From Gammaproteobacteria bacterium (lineage in GTDB: Bacteria; Pseudomonadota; Gammaproteobacteria; Steroidobacterales; Woeseiaceae), in the NCBI GenBank assembly GCA_030429005.1, contig JAUIDP010000023.1, forward strand, positions 1 to 41,972: a DNA stretch of 41,972 nt. Direction: 5' to 3'. Positions 17,445-24,811 of this stretch are shown here, piece after piece (the stretch's first letter is position 1; each line of letters begins with the position of its first letter). The notes beneath the pieces are model-generated. The model made no database searches. It was given only the letters and a program-made list of their open reading frames with translations, and had not been told where the DNA came from. The position numbers and the translations under genes were made by a program.

Positions 17445-18113
17445 ATGAAGACCAAGCAAAACAAAACCCCGATGATCATGCTGGGCGCGATGACGCTGTC
17501 CGCCATTGCGAGCTTTTCGGCTCCTGCGCAGGCTGATGAAATTTCGCACTGGCGAATCAAGTCTGGTGTCGTCCTGGTTGATGCCAGCGACCCGTTTTCC
17601 TACGCCAAGCCATCCGGCGGTGAAGTGCATGCCGGCGGCAATGCCGAACTCGGTTTTACGCTGGCCGCGGAGTATCGCTGGACAGAACGCCTGGGCCTGG
17701 AGATCGGCGCGGTCTATGCCAGGTCACCGGACGTCGATGACAAGACCGGTGCCGATGGCAGCGAGATTGGCGAAGGCCCTGGATTCTTCCCGTTGCTCGC
17801 CGGCATCAATTTTCACCTTGTCGACTCGGACAACCTCGATCTGTACGCAGGTCCTCGGGCGGCGTTCGTGAGTTTCGGTGATTTTGATCTCGAGATCGAT
17901 GGCGTACGCACAGACTTTGAGGTCGACGACGAGTTCGCCTGGGGTGCAACCATTGGACTGAACTACCGGGTGGGCGGCAGCCGCTGGGCGTTTCTGGCCG
18001 AGGCGACGTACCTGGATGTTGACATGAAGGTAACCGAGCGCGGCACCGACAGTGCTTCCGTAACCGGTTTCGATCCGCTGATGGTCAACATCGGTGCGTC
18101 GTACAGTTTCTGA
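17445..18113 (+). CDS. OmpW-like outer-membrane beta-barrel protein
   Basis: This is a small outer-membrane barrel, probably eight strands, in the OmpW/porin-like group. The 222 residues start with a signal peptide (cleavage after PAQA-DE at about residue 30). Alternating amphipathic strands follow, for example GFTLAAEYRWTERLGLEIGAVY and RAAFVSFGDFDLEIDG, and the protein ends in SYSF with the terminal Phe that the Bam machinery recognises. OmpW-type proteins are linked to passage of small hydrophobic compounds and to stress responses. GATGAGGA precedes the ATG. It diverges from the histidine kinase gene and is followed by a lipoprotein gene after 36 nt, so it may be a target of that system. 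Confidence 0.8.
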   Translation: MKTKQNKTPMIMLGAMTLSAIASFSAPAQADEISHWRIKSGVVLVDASDPFSYAKPSGGEVHAGGNAELGFTLAAEYRWTERLGLEIGAVYARSPDVDDKTGADGSEIGEGPGFFPLLAGINFHLVDSDNLDLYAGPRAAFVSFGDFDLEIDGVRTDFEVDDEFAWGATIGLNYRVGGSRWAFLAEATYLDVDMKVTERGTDSASVTGFDPLMVNIGASYSF

Positions 18114-18149
18114 ATCCTGGCTGCCTGTTAATAAGCAAAGGAGCAAACA

Positions 18150-18560
18150 ATGAGAATGACCATATTGATAGTGATGCTGGCTTGTCTCACGCAGGGCTGT
18201 GCTGCAAGCATGGCTGCGCAAGGGCAGAACGGTCCGGACATCAACGTTGTCAAGCGGCAGGAAACGCGCGCGGACATGGAACGCATGCTGGGTCTCCCGG
18301 TTGAAACGCTGCAAACCAGCGGCGACGAGATCGTAGAGCTGTACACCGTTGAGGCTCGAACCGAGCCAAGTGCGGCGCGGGCGGCAGGTCACGCCACGGC
18401 TGACCTGTTCACTTTCGGCCTGTGGGAATTTGTCGGCGGGCCGATCGAGGGATACAAAGGTCGGCGGCAACGCGTTGTCGTGACGTACAACGAAAACGAC
18501 GAGGTGCTGGCGGTCATGACACAGCGCAACAACAGCGACGCAGCGGTGAGCTTCAAGTGA
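18150..18560 (+). CDS. Putative lipoprotein, unrecognised family
   Basis: The 136 residues start with a short signal ending in LTQGC, a lipobox with Cys17, so the protein should be lipidated and held in the inner or outer membrane. The body contains VKRQETRADMERMLGLPVET, resembling the start of BamE/SmpA-like repeats where a residue near Arg-Ala-Asp begins a helix after GLP. It then has a glycine-rich stretch (DLFTFGLWEFVGGPIEGYKG) and a strand pair RVVVTYNENDEVLAVM that fits a small beta domain. AAGGAG precedes the ATG. It probably shares a transcript with the OmpW-like gene. I do not recognise a named family, so no function is offered. Confidence 0.75.
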   Translation: MRMTILIVMLACLTQGCAASMAAQGQNGPDINVVKRQETRADMERMLGLPVETLQTSGDEIVELYTVEARTEPSAARAAGHATADLFTFGLWEFVGGPIEGYKGRRQRVVVTYNENDEVLAVMTQRNNSDAAVSFK

Positions 18561-18732
18561 GACCGGAGCCCGTAGCGACTTTCGCGAGCAGTCGGGCTGG
18601 ACCTTCGCGTCCGGCTCGACTGCACCGCGAGGAAACGCTTTTCTGCTGCTCGTCCCGCTAGACACGAGTGGCGGCATGTATCAGGATTGATCGCGGCGCA
18701 ATCCTGGGCAAAGTCGCAGGCATTTCGAGGTC

Positions 18733-19521
18733 ATGGCGAGAGACAACAAGAAGATGAAACGCAAAGTCTACGAAAAAGAGCTCGCAGAGCTGCAAGGTGA
18801 ACTTGTGGCATTGCAGGACTGGGTCGTTTCGCAGGGGCTCAAAGTCTGCATCGTGTTCGAAGGTCGCGACGGCGCAGGCAAAGGCGGCACGATCAAGGCG
18901 ATCACCGATCGTGTCAGCCCGCGCGTGTTTCGCGTCGTTGCGTTGCCGGCGCCCACCGAGCGACAAAAGAGCCAGATGTACCTGCAGCGATACCTGCCGC
19001 ATCTGCCGGCCGCCGGTGAAGTCGTAATTTTTGACCGCAGCTGGTACAACCGCGCGGGCGTCGAGCGCGTGATGGGTTTCTGCACCGAAGAGGAGGCCCG
19101 GCAGTTCCTGCGCACCGTACCGCTGGTCGAACAGGCGATCGTCGATTCCGGCATCATCCTGATCAAGTACTGGCTGGAAGTTTCGCCGGAAGAGCAGACC
19201 CGGCGCCTGCATTCCCGCATCGATGACCCGCGCAAGAGCTGGAAGCTCACGGGGATGGACCTGAAGTCCTACAACCGCTGGTATGACTATTCACGCGCGC
19301 GTGACGAGATGTTCGAGGCCAGCGACACGGATTTCGCCCCGTGGCACGTCGCCCGATCCGACGTGAAACGCAGCGTGCGGCTCAACATCATCACGCACCT
19401 GCTCAGCCAGGTGCCATATCAGAAGGTCGACCGTCCCGAGGTCAGGTTCCCCGAACGCCAGGATCAGGGCGACTATAAAGATCCCGGCTACCCGTTCCGG
19501 TATATCGATGAGAAATTCTGA
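18733..19521 (+). CDS. ppk2: Polyphosphate kinase 2 (PPK2)
   Basis: PPK2 moves phosphate between polyphosphate and nucleotides, mostly to make GTP or ATP from the diphosphate. The 262-residue protein has the Walker A GRDGAGKGGTIKAI (44-57), the Arg-rich lid near ALPAPTERQKSQMYLQRY (70-87), the Walker B VVIFDRSWYNRAGVERVMGFC (97-117) and the C-terminal YDYSRARDEMFEASDT and APWHVARSDVKR segments. Length and single domain fit the class I group. It is cytosolic. The ATG at 18733 opens with a basic helix. The stop lies inside the next gene, which overlaps by 14 nt, pairing a polyphosphate enzyme with an outer-membrane barrel. About 170 nt separate it from the lipoprotein gene. Confidence 0.95.
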   Translation: MARDNKKMKRKVYEKELAELQGELVALQDWVVSQGLKVCIVFEGRDGAGKGGTIKAITDRVSPRVFRVVALPAPTERQKSQMYLQRYLPHLPAAGEVVIFDRSWYNRAGVERVMGFCTEEEARQFLRTVPLVEQAIVDSGIILIKYWLEVSPEEQTRRLHSRIDDPRKSWKLTGMDLKSYNRWYDYSRARDEMFEASDTDFAPWHVARSDVKRSVRLNIITHLLSQVPYQKVDRPEVRFPERQDQGDYKDPGYPFRYIDEKF

Positions 19522-20647
19522 CCGGCTGGTTGCCATAGCGGCGGCCGGTATCGCGTTATTTGCGACACCCATTGCCCAGGCAGAAGAAGAACAAAAGCCG
19601 CGCTTGGTTGACCCGGAGGATGGCTATGTGGATGTCAGTAACTTTTTGGACACGGTTTACGGCTTCCTCCCCGTCATAATGCCGATCACGGAACCGGCGG
19701 TTGGTTACGGGGCTGCCGGTGCACTCGTCTTCATCGACAGCCCGCCCCAGTCTGAGGACGGTCGCTTTCAGCGGCCGAACATCACGGCAGCGGGTGGACT
19801 GAAGACGGAGAACGGCACGAGCGGCCTGTTCGCCGGGCATCTCGGTACCTGGCAGGATGGCCGGCTCCGGACGCTGGCGGCGATCGCTGATATGGACATC
19901 AATCTTGAATATTTCGGCCTGGGAGGCGACCGGATCCCGGGGTCCGGCGTCGACTACACGATCGACGGTACCGGCGGCGTGCTGGGTGCGTCGTGGCGGC
20001 TCGGTGGAACGGAAATCTGGCTGGGCGCACGTTATGCTGCGTTCGAGACGGACGTATCGCTGGCTGACGGCACCGCTTTGCCAGGTGTCAGCCCCGCCGA
20101 TCTCGGGCTCTCCCTGGCCGCTATTACTCCGGTTGCAACTGTCGACCGGCGCAACAACTTTTTTACGCCGACGGATGGCTGGTACCTCGACCTCTCGGTG
20201 CCACTGTTTCGCGATGCGATCGGCAGTGACCGAGACTTCGAGAAAGCGACGTTGACGGCAATGTATTTCCGGCCGTTGTCGGACTCGCTCTACCTCGGGG
20301 TTCGAGCAGCCGCGAAATACAGTTCCGATGACACCCCATTCTACCTGCGGCCCTATGTAGCCGTACGCGGCGTGCCGGCGGTTCGATACCAGGGCGAAAA
20401 GTCGGTGGAAGCCGAAGCAGAACTTCGCTGGCAGTTTCACCCGCGCTACAGCCTCGTCGCTTTTGCAGGCGGCGGCGTTGCCGATGGCGCGGCTGGTGAC
20501 AGTCACGAGGATGTTTTTGCAGGTGGCGCCGGGTTTCGCTATCTCATTGCGCGGCGCCATGGTCTGCACGTTGGCCTCGACGTGGCGACCGGCCCCGACG
20601 GCGGGGCGCTGTACGTCATTGTTGGCAACGCCTGGATGCGGCCCTGA
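19508..20647 (+). CDS. Omp85-type outer-membrane barrel without POTRA domains (copy 1)
   Basis: This is a barrel of the bacterial surface antigen (BamA/TamA C-terminal) family. The 379 residues have a signal peptide (cleavage about TPIAQA-EE at residue 25), then barrel strands through the C-terminus. Omp85-like wording includes VDRRNNFFTPTDGWYLDLSVPLF, FYLRPYVAVRGVPAVRYQGEKSVEAEAELRW and RYSLVAFAGGGVA. No POTRA repeats are present: only about 40 residues separate the signal and the first strands. It may therefore act as a pore or in secretion rather than in assembly. It overlaps ppk2 by 14 nt, so it is cotranscribed with it. A related barrel lies at 26567-27715. Confidence 0.85.
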   Translation: MRNSDRLVAIAAAGIALFATPIAQAEEEQKPRLVDPEDGYVDVSNFLDTVYGFLPVIMPITEPAVGYGAAGALVFIDSPPQSEDGRFQRPNITAAGGLKTENGTSGLFAGHLGTWQDGRLRTLAAIADMDINLEYFGLGGDRIPGSGVDYTIDGTGGVLGASWRLGGTEIWLGARYAAFETDVSLADGTALPGVSPADLGLSLAAITPVATVDRRNNFFTPTDGWYLDLSVPLFRDAIGSDRDFEKATLTAMYFRPLSDSLYLGVRAAAKYSSDDTPFYLRPYVAVRGVPAVRYQGEKSVEAEAELRWQFHPRYSLVAFAGGGVADGAAGDSHEDVFAGGAGFRYLIARRHGLHVGLDVATGPDGGALYVIVGNAWMRP

Positions 20648-20671
20648 CGCGCTGCCGGACCCCGGCGCCGC

Positions 20672-21046
20672 TTACCCGTGGCGGAACGGGTCGTCGGATT
20701 TGCTCTTTGCCCGGCCGCCGGCTGCCCGGTGCTGATCGATGCGCGAGGCGATCTCGGCCGTAATCGCCTTGGTGTCCTGCGCGCCCACGCGCCCGACGGC
20801 CTTGTTGACCGAATTGTAGGTCGCCGCGAGCAGTTTCTGCAGCTTCTTGAATGCGATGGCGTTCTTCCTGCCGCAGTCGCTGTCGTTTCCATGCAGCACC
20901 CGTTCGATGACGCCGGGTTCGCGCAGGTCGATGTCACAGATGGCCGTCAAGCGCATGATCTCGTCGGCCAGTCCGTCGAAATGCCGGTGCCAGGCTGCGT
21001 GTGACGCCTTTGTGCCGCTGCCTGCCTGTTCGTTGTTGTCGCTCAT
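20672..21046 (-). CDS. Hypothetical protein, 124 residues
   Basis: I do not recognise this family. The protein is mostly helical by composition and highly charged: an N-terminal low-complexity tail (MSDNNEQAGSGTK), a middle part WHRHFDGLADEIMRLTAICDIDLREPGVIERVL, then NAIAFKKLQKLLAATYNSVNKAVGRVG and a basic C-terminal tail (GGRAKSKSDDPFRHG). No signal, membrane segment or HTH is obvious; the cysteines (CDID, CGRK) are isolated. The ATG at 21046 lacks a clear Shine-Dalgarno. It lies 24 nt from the convergent Omp85 gene and 51 nt downstream of guaD, so it may end a guaD-containing transcript. Real coding status is likely from the uninterrupted helical pattern but not proven. Confidence 0.6.
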   Translation of the reverse strand: MSDNNEQAGSGTKASHAAWHRHFDGLADEIMRLTAICDIDLREPGVIERVLHGNDSDCGRKNAIAFKKLQKLLAATYNSVNKAVGRVGAQDTKAITAEIASRIDQHRAAGGRAKSKSDDPFRHG

Positions 21047-21097
21047 TGCAGTAGTCCAGTTTGAATGTGTGCCCAGGGACGGGCACGATCGCTCATA

Positions 21098-22435
21098 TTA
21101 CGACCTCGACTGCTCGTGCAGCAACCGGCCGGCCACGTAGGTTGCCTGCACGGCGCGGTCGTCCCCAAGCATCATTTGCACGAACAGGGCCTCGTGGATG
21201 TCTTCTGCAAATTGCATGCGGTAGTCGATGATCGGCGTCGACTTCATGTCCAGCACAACCAGGTCCGCTTCCATGCCCGGCGCCAGGCTGCCGACCTTGT
21301 CGTCGATATACATCGCATGCGCCGATCCGCGTGTCGCCAGGTAGTATGCATGGGCCGCTGTCAGCGCGTGCCTGTGCAGTTGCGCTGCCTTGTACGCCTC
21401 ATTCAATGTCTGCAGCATAGAAAAAGACGTTCCCGCACCAAGGTCCGTGCCCAGCCCGACCCGTACCGGCCGTTTTGCATCGCGGGCACGAAAGACATCG
21501 AAATAGCCACTGCCGAGGAAGAAATTGGACGTTGGGCAATGCGCGATCGCAGCGCCGGCCGTGTGCAGGCAACCGAGTTCGTCGTCTGTCAGGTGCACGC
21601 CGTGCCCGAATACCGCGCGCGGACGGCACAGGCCGCTGTGATCATAAACATCCAGGTAGCCCTTCCGGTCCGGGAAATGCTCCATGACCCATTCGATCTC
21701 GCGCCGGTTTTCCGACACATGGGTTTGCATATAGCAGTCCGGGTACTCCGACCACAATTCGCCGGCCGAAGCGAGCTGGTCGGCGGTGCTGGTGGGCGCA
21801 AAGCGCGGCGTGATCGCGTACATCAGCCGGTCGCGACCATGCCATTTGTCAATCAGTGCCTTCGAATCGTCGTAGCCAGTCTGCGTTGTGTCGAGCAACT
21901 CGTCCGGCGCGTTTCGATTCATCAGCAGCTTGCCCGCCGCCAACCGCAGGCCGAGGCGCTCGGCTTCTTCGAACAGGGCGTCAACCGATTGCGGGAATAC
22001 CGTGCAATACACGCAGCTGGTCGTGACACCGTTCCTGAGGCACTCCTGGAGAAATATCCTGGCCACCGATGCGGCAAACGCCTTGTCGGCAAACTTTTTC
22101 TCGGTAGGGAACGAGTACCTGTGCAACCAGTCGAGCAACTGCTCACCGAAGGCCGCGATCATCGGTACCTGTGGAAAATGTACGTGGCTGTCGAGAAAAC
22201 CGGCCGAAATCAGCGCATCGCTGCCGTAGTGCCGCACTTCGAGACCGGCCGGAAGACTGTCTATTACACTGTCGGCCGGACCGAAATGTGTAATGACGCC
22301 GTCGCCGAATGCCACGATCGCATCAGACTCGTAGATGATCGTGTCATCGACGCCATTAGCAAAAGGGTCGCCCGAGAAGGTCAGGGCAGGGCCGCGAATT
22401 GCGGCATCGGGTTTGACGTCACCGACGTTGGTCAT
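21098..22435 (-). CDS. guaD: Guanine deaminase
   Basis: GuaD is a zinc amidohydrolase that turns guanine into xanthine plus ammonia, a step of purine salvage and catabolism. The 445 residues show the zinc motif DSHVHFPQ with His84 and His86, His239 in MQTHVSENRREI, Glu242, the GHGVHL segment (278-281) and Asp331 in GLGTDLGAGTSF. The substrate-recognition phrase PRFAPTST at 210-217 is typical of guanine deaminases. Length fits the bacterial enzyme. It is cytosolic. The ATG at 22435 opens the protein; no better start is seen. Upstream on the same strand lies an exported glutaminase gene, suggesting an ammonia-releasing neighbourhood. Confidence 0.95.
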   Translation of the reverse strand: MTNVGDVKPDAAIRGPALTFSGDPFANGVDDTIIYESDAIVAFGDGVITHFGPADSVIDSLPAGLEVRHYGSDALISAGFLDSHVHFPQVPMIAAFGEQLLDWLHRYSFPTEKKFADKAFAASVARIFLQECLRNGVTTSCVYCTVFPQSVDALFEEAERLGLRLAAGKLLMNRNAPDELLDTTQTGYDDSKALIDKWHGRDRLMYAITPRFAPTSTADQLASAGELWSEYPDCYMQTHVSENRREIEWVMEHFPDRKGYLDVYDHSGLCRPRAVFGHGVHLTDDELGCLHTAGAAIAHCPTSNFFLGSGYFDVFRARDAKRPVRVGLGTDLGAGTSFSMLQTLNEAYKAAQLHRHALTAAHAYYLATRGSAHAMYIDDKVGSLAPGMEADLVVLDMKSTPIIDYRMQFAEDIHEALFVQMMLGDDRAVQATYVAGRLLHEQSRS

Positions 22436-22508
22436 TTGTTCCGTTACGTGGTTAGGGATGAACTCTGGGATGATACTTCACCCGCGCGCGAACATCGCCG
22501 TAGTCGAC

Positions 22509-23543
22509 TCATTGTGATTGCGGCTTTTCGGCAGGACCGAGCAGGCCCAGCTGCAACCGGCCGGAGAGCATTCGTATGGCACGCTGCGCACGCACGCTGT
22601 TGCCGTGTTCGTCCAGCCGCGGCGAGAACGCAGCGATTGACAGCTTCCCCGGTACGACGGCAACGATACCGCCTCCTACTCCCGACTTCGCGGGCAACCC
22701 GACATGCCAGGCCCAGTCGCCGGCACCGTCATACATCCCGGCCATGAACATCAGTGCGAGTACCCCGCTGACCTCTTCCGCTGCCAGCATGCGTTTGCCG
22801 GACTGTGGATGAACGCCGCCATTCGCGAGCACCGCACCCATCGTTGCCAATTGTGCTGTCGTGACATCGACCGAGCTTTGCCGGTTGTAGACGTCGCGAA
22901 CTGCTTCCGGGTCACCGTAAAGCCGGCCGTAGTCGTACAGCAGCATTGCGATGGCCCGGTTGCGGAACCCTGTCTCGCTGACCGAGGCATACACCTGCTG
23001 ATTGATTTTCAGTTCGGCGTTGGCGAGGTCCTGGTACCAGCCAAGTAGCTCATCCCATTGTGTTGCCGCCGAATCTCCGCCAAGCAGGCTCACAGTTGCC
23101 ATCGCGCCGGCATTGACCAGCGGGTTCACAGCACGTTCGGGGTGCATTTCGATCGCTTCGATCGAATTGAAGGCTGCGCCGGTTGGCTCGACGCCGATCT
23201 TTTGCCTTATGATTTCGCGTCCGTGCTGTTTCATCACCAGTGCTGCGGTAAATGGTTTCGCTGCCGACATGATCGGGAACGAGTCGGTCGAGTTGCCCAC
23301 GCTGAGTGTTCTTCCATCGACGAGCACGACCGAAATCGCGAAGAGTTCCGCATCGGCATCCTGCAGGGCGGGGATGTAGTCGGGCAAGCTGCCGTCGTTG
23401 ACCGGAAGCAATTCTGCATGAATTTCCTCGAGCAACGACTGAATGGCTTCCGCAGAAGGCAATTCGTCGGCGCAGGCGGATCGCGCCGCCGCGAATCCGA
23501 CGAGGAGCAGCGAGAGACCCAGAATTTGCGGCAACAGTTTCAT
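22509..23543 (-). CDS. glsA: Glutaminase with signal peptide (probably periplasmic)
   Basis: Glutaminase hydrolyses glutamine to glutamate and ammonia; the family uses a Ser-x-x-Lys pair. The 344 residues contain SFPIMSAAKPFTAALVMK with Ser93 and Lys96, EMHPERAVNPLVNAGAMATV, YASVSETGFRNRAIAMLL, and GVHPQSGKRMLAAEEV, all typical. The unusual part is the N-terminus: LLPQILGLSLLLVGFAAARSACA looks like a cleavable signal, so this enzyme should act in the periplasm, whereas most bacterial glutaminases are cytosolic. Its start is 46 nt from the divergent DcaP-type porin gene, so the two probably share a control region. The genes next to it make a shared role in amide scavenging likely. Confidence 0.93.
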   Translation of the reverse strand: MKLLPQILGLSLLLVGFAAARSACADELPSAEAIQSLLEEIHAELLPVNDGSLPDYIPALQDADAELFAISVVLVDGRTLSVGNSTDSFPIMSAAKPFTAALVMKQHGREIIRQKIGVEPTGAAFNSIEAIEMHPERAVNPLVNAGAMATVSLLGGDSAATQWDELLGWYQDLANAELKINQQVYASVSETGFRNRAIAMLLYDYGRLYGDPEAVRDVYNRQSSVDVTTAQLATMGAVLANGGVHPQSGKRMLAAEEVSGVLALMFMAGMYDGAGDWAWHVGLPAKSGVGGGIVAVVPGKLSIAAFSPRLDEHGNSVRAQRAIRMLSGRLQLGLLGPAEKPQSQ

Positions 23544-23589
23544 GTTATAACGTGGACCCTGATGGCAAGGGAATTAGGATGAGATTAGC

Positions 23590-24807
23590 ATGACTGCAAG
23601 TTTGCGAGCGTCCTTGATCAGTCTTCTGTGTTGCGCCCATTTGCCAGCCCTGGCTGAAGACCCTGATGCATCCACGGGCATCCCGACAACAATGGAAATT
23701 TCCGGTTGGGCGAGCGTTGACCTTATCTACGATTTTGATCGCGTAGCGCCGGAGTACGAGGAGACACTCGTACCGACGACGATTCCGACTACGCCCGGCT
23801 TGTACGGCAGCGACGGCAAATTTATTGCCAGCGTGAAGCAGTCAAAACTCTCGTTCACAAGCAAGGGACAGACACCGTTCGGTGTCGCCAGTGCCTGGAT
23901 CGAATTTGACCTGTTCGGTACCGGCGACAATGCGGGCCAGACCACGTTCAATCTTCGGCATGCCTGGATTGAACTCGGCAACTGGGGCGCAGGGCAGACC
24001 TGGTCGACCTTCATGGATATTTCGACGTGGCCGAATGTTTACGATTGGTGGGGGCCATCGGCGATGGCGCTGAACCGCAATGTACAATTGCGCTATACGT
24101 TTCCGAATGGGGACGGCGACTCACAGTTTGCGCTGGCGATAGAGAAACAGAACGGCAGCTTCAATGTCGGAATCCTGAACGAGCTCGCACCGGATTTTGC
24201 AGACAATGTCACGACGAAGAGCGAGCTGCCCGACTTTATCGCACGTTGGCGGATCGAAAAGGACTGGGGTCACTTCCAGGCCGCGGGAGTGTACCGGCGG
24301 CTGGTGTTCGAAACTGTCGGGACGCCCGATAACAAGCCCAGTGGCGACGAGTCGGGTTGGGGGCTGAACCTGACGGGGATCGTCAACGTTTTCGGCCGGG
24401 ACCAGGTCAAGTACGGCCTGACCTTTGGCCGGGGCATTGCGAGCTTTATCAACGATGGTGGCGGCTCGAACCTGGCGCTCGAGTTCGGTGGCGGTGGCGG
24501 CAATGTCATTGCGATGGAGTCGCTCGGATTCCTGCTTTACTACGATCATTACTGGTCCGACCACTGGAGTTCGTCGATTGGTTTCTCGCAGAATGACAAC
24601 GAACTGACTGACCTGCAGATCGGCGAGGAGCCGGACAAGGTCACCTACGCGAGCACCAATCTATTCTACACCGCTTCGTCAAGGCTTCAGCTGGGCGTCG
24701 AAGCGCTCTACGGCAAGCTCGAAGTTGCGAACGGTTCCAGTGGTTCCGATTTTCGTGTGCAGTTCACAGCTCGGTATTCCTTCTCCAACAAGTTCAACTC
24801 GAGGTAG
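23590..24807 (+). CDS. DcaP-type outer-membrane porin
   Basis: DcaP-like proteins form trimeric outer-membrane channels for small organic acids and related solutes. The 405 residues begin with a signal peptide (cleavage near LPALA-ED, residue 22). Barrel strands follow: ISGWASVDLIYDFD, SKLSFTSKGQTPFGVASAWIEFDLF, LRHAWIELGNWGAGQTWSTFMD, and a terminal strand DFRVQFTARYSFSNKFNSR. The GxxxxGQTWSTFxD segment is characteristic of the family. AGGATGAGA stands before the ATG. The amidase gene starts 4 nt after its stop, and a periplasmic glutaminase diverges from it. It likely lets in amide-containing substrates, an inference from the neighbours. Confidence 0.85.
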   Translation: MTASLRASLISLLCCAHLPALAEDPDASTGIPTTMEISGWASVDLIYDFDRVAPEYEETLVPTTIPTTPGLYGSDGKFIASVKQSKLSFTSKGQTPFGVASAWIEFDLFGTGDNAGQTTFNLRHAWIELGNWGAGQTWSTFMDISTWPNVYDWWGPSAMALNRNVQLRYTFPNGDGDSQFALAIEKQNGSFNVGILNELAPDFADNVTTKSELPDFIARWRIEKDWGHFQAAGVYRRLVFETVGTPDNKPSGDESGWGLNLTGIVNVFGRDQVKYGLTFGRGIASFINDGGGSNLALEFGGGGGNVIAMESLGFLLYYDHYWSDHWSSSIGFSQNDNELTDLQIGEEPDKVTYASTNLFYTASSRLQLGVEALYGKLEVANGSSGSDFRVQFTARYSFSNKFNSR

Positions 24808-24811
24808 CCGA

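Noticed and set aside
21065-22747. 560-codon plus-strand frame opposite guaD and glsA
   Set aside because: It is opposite two recognised enzymes and shows no recognisable domain.
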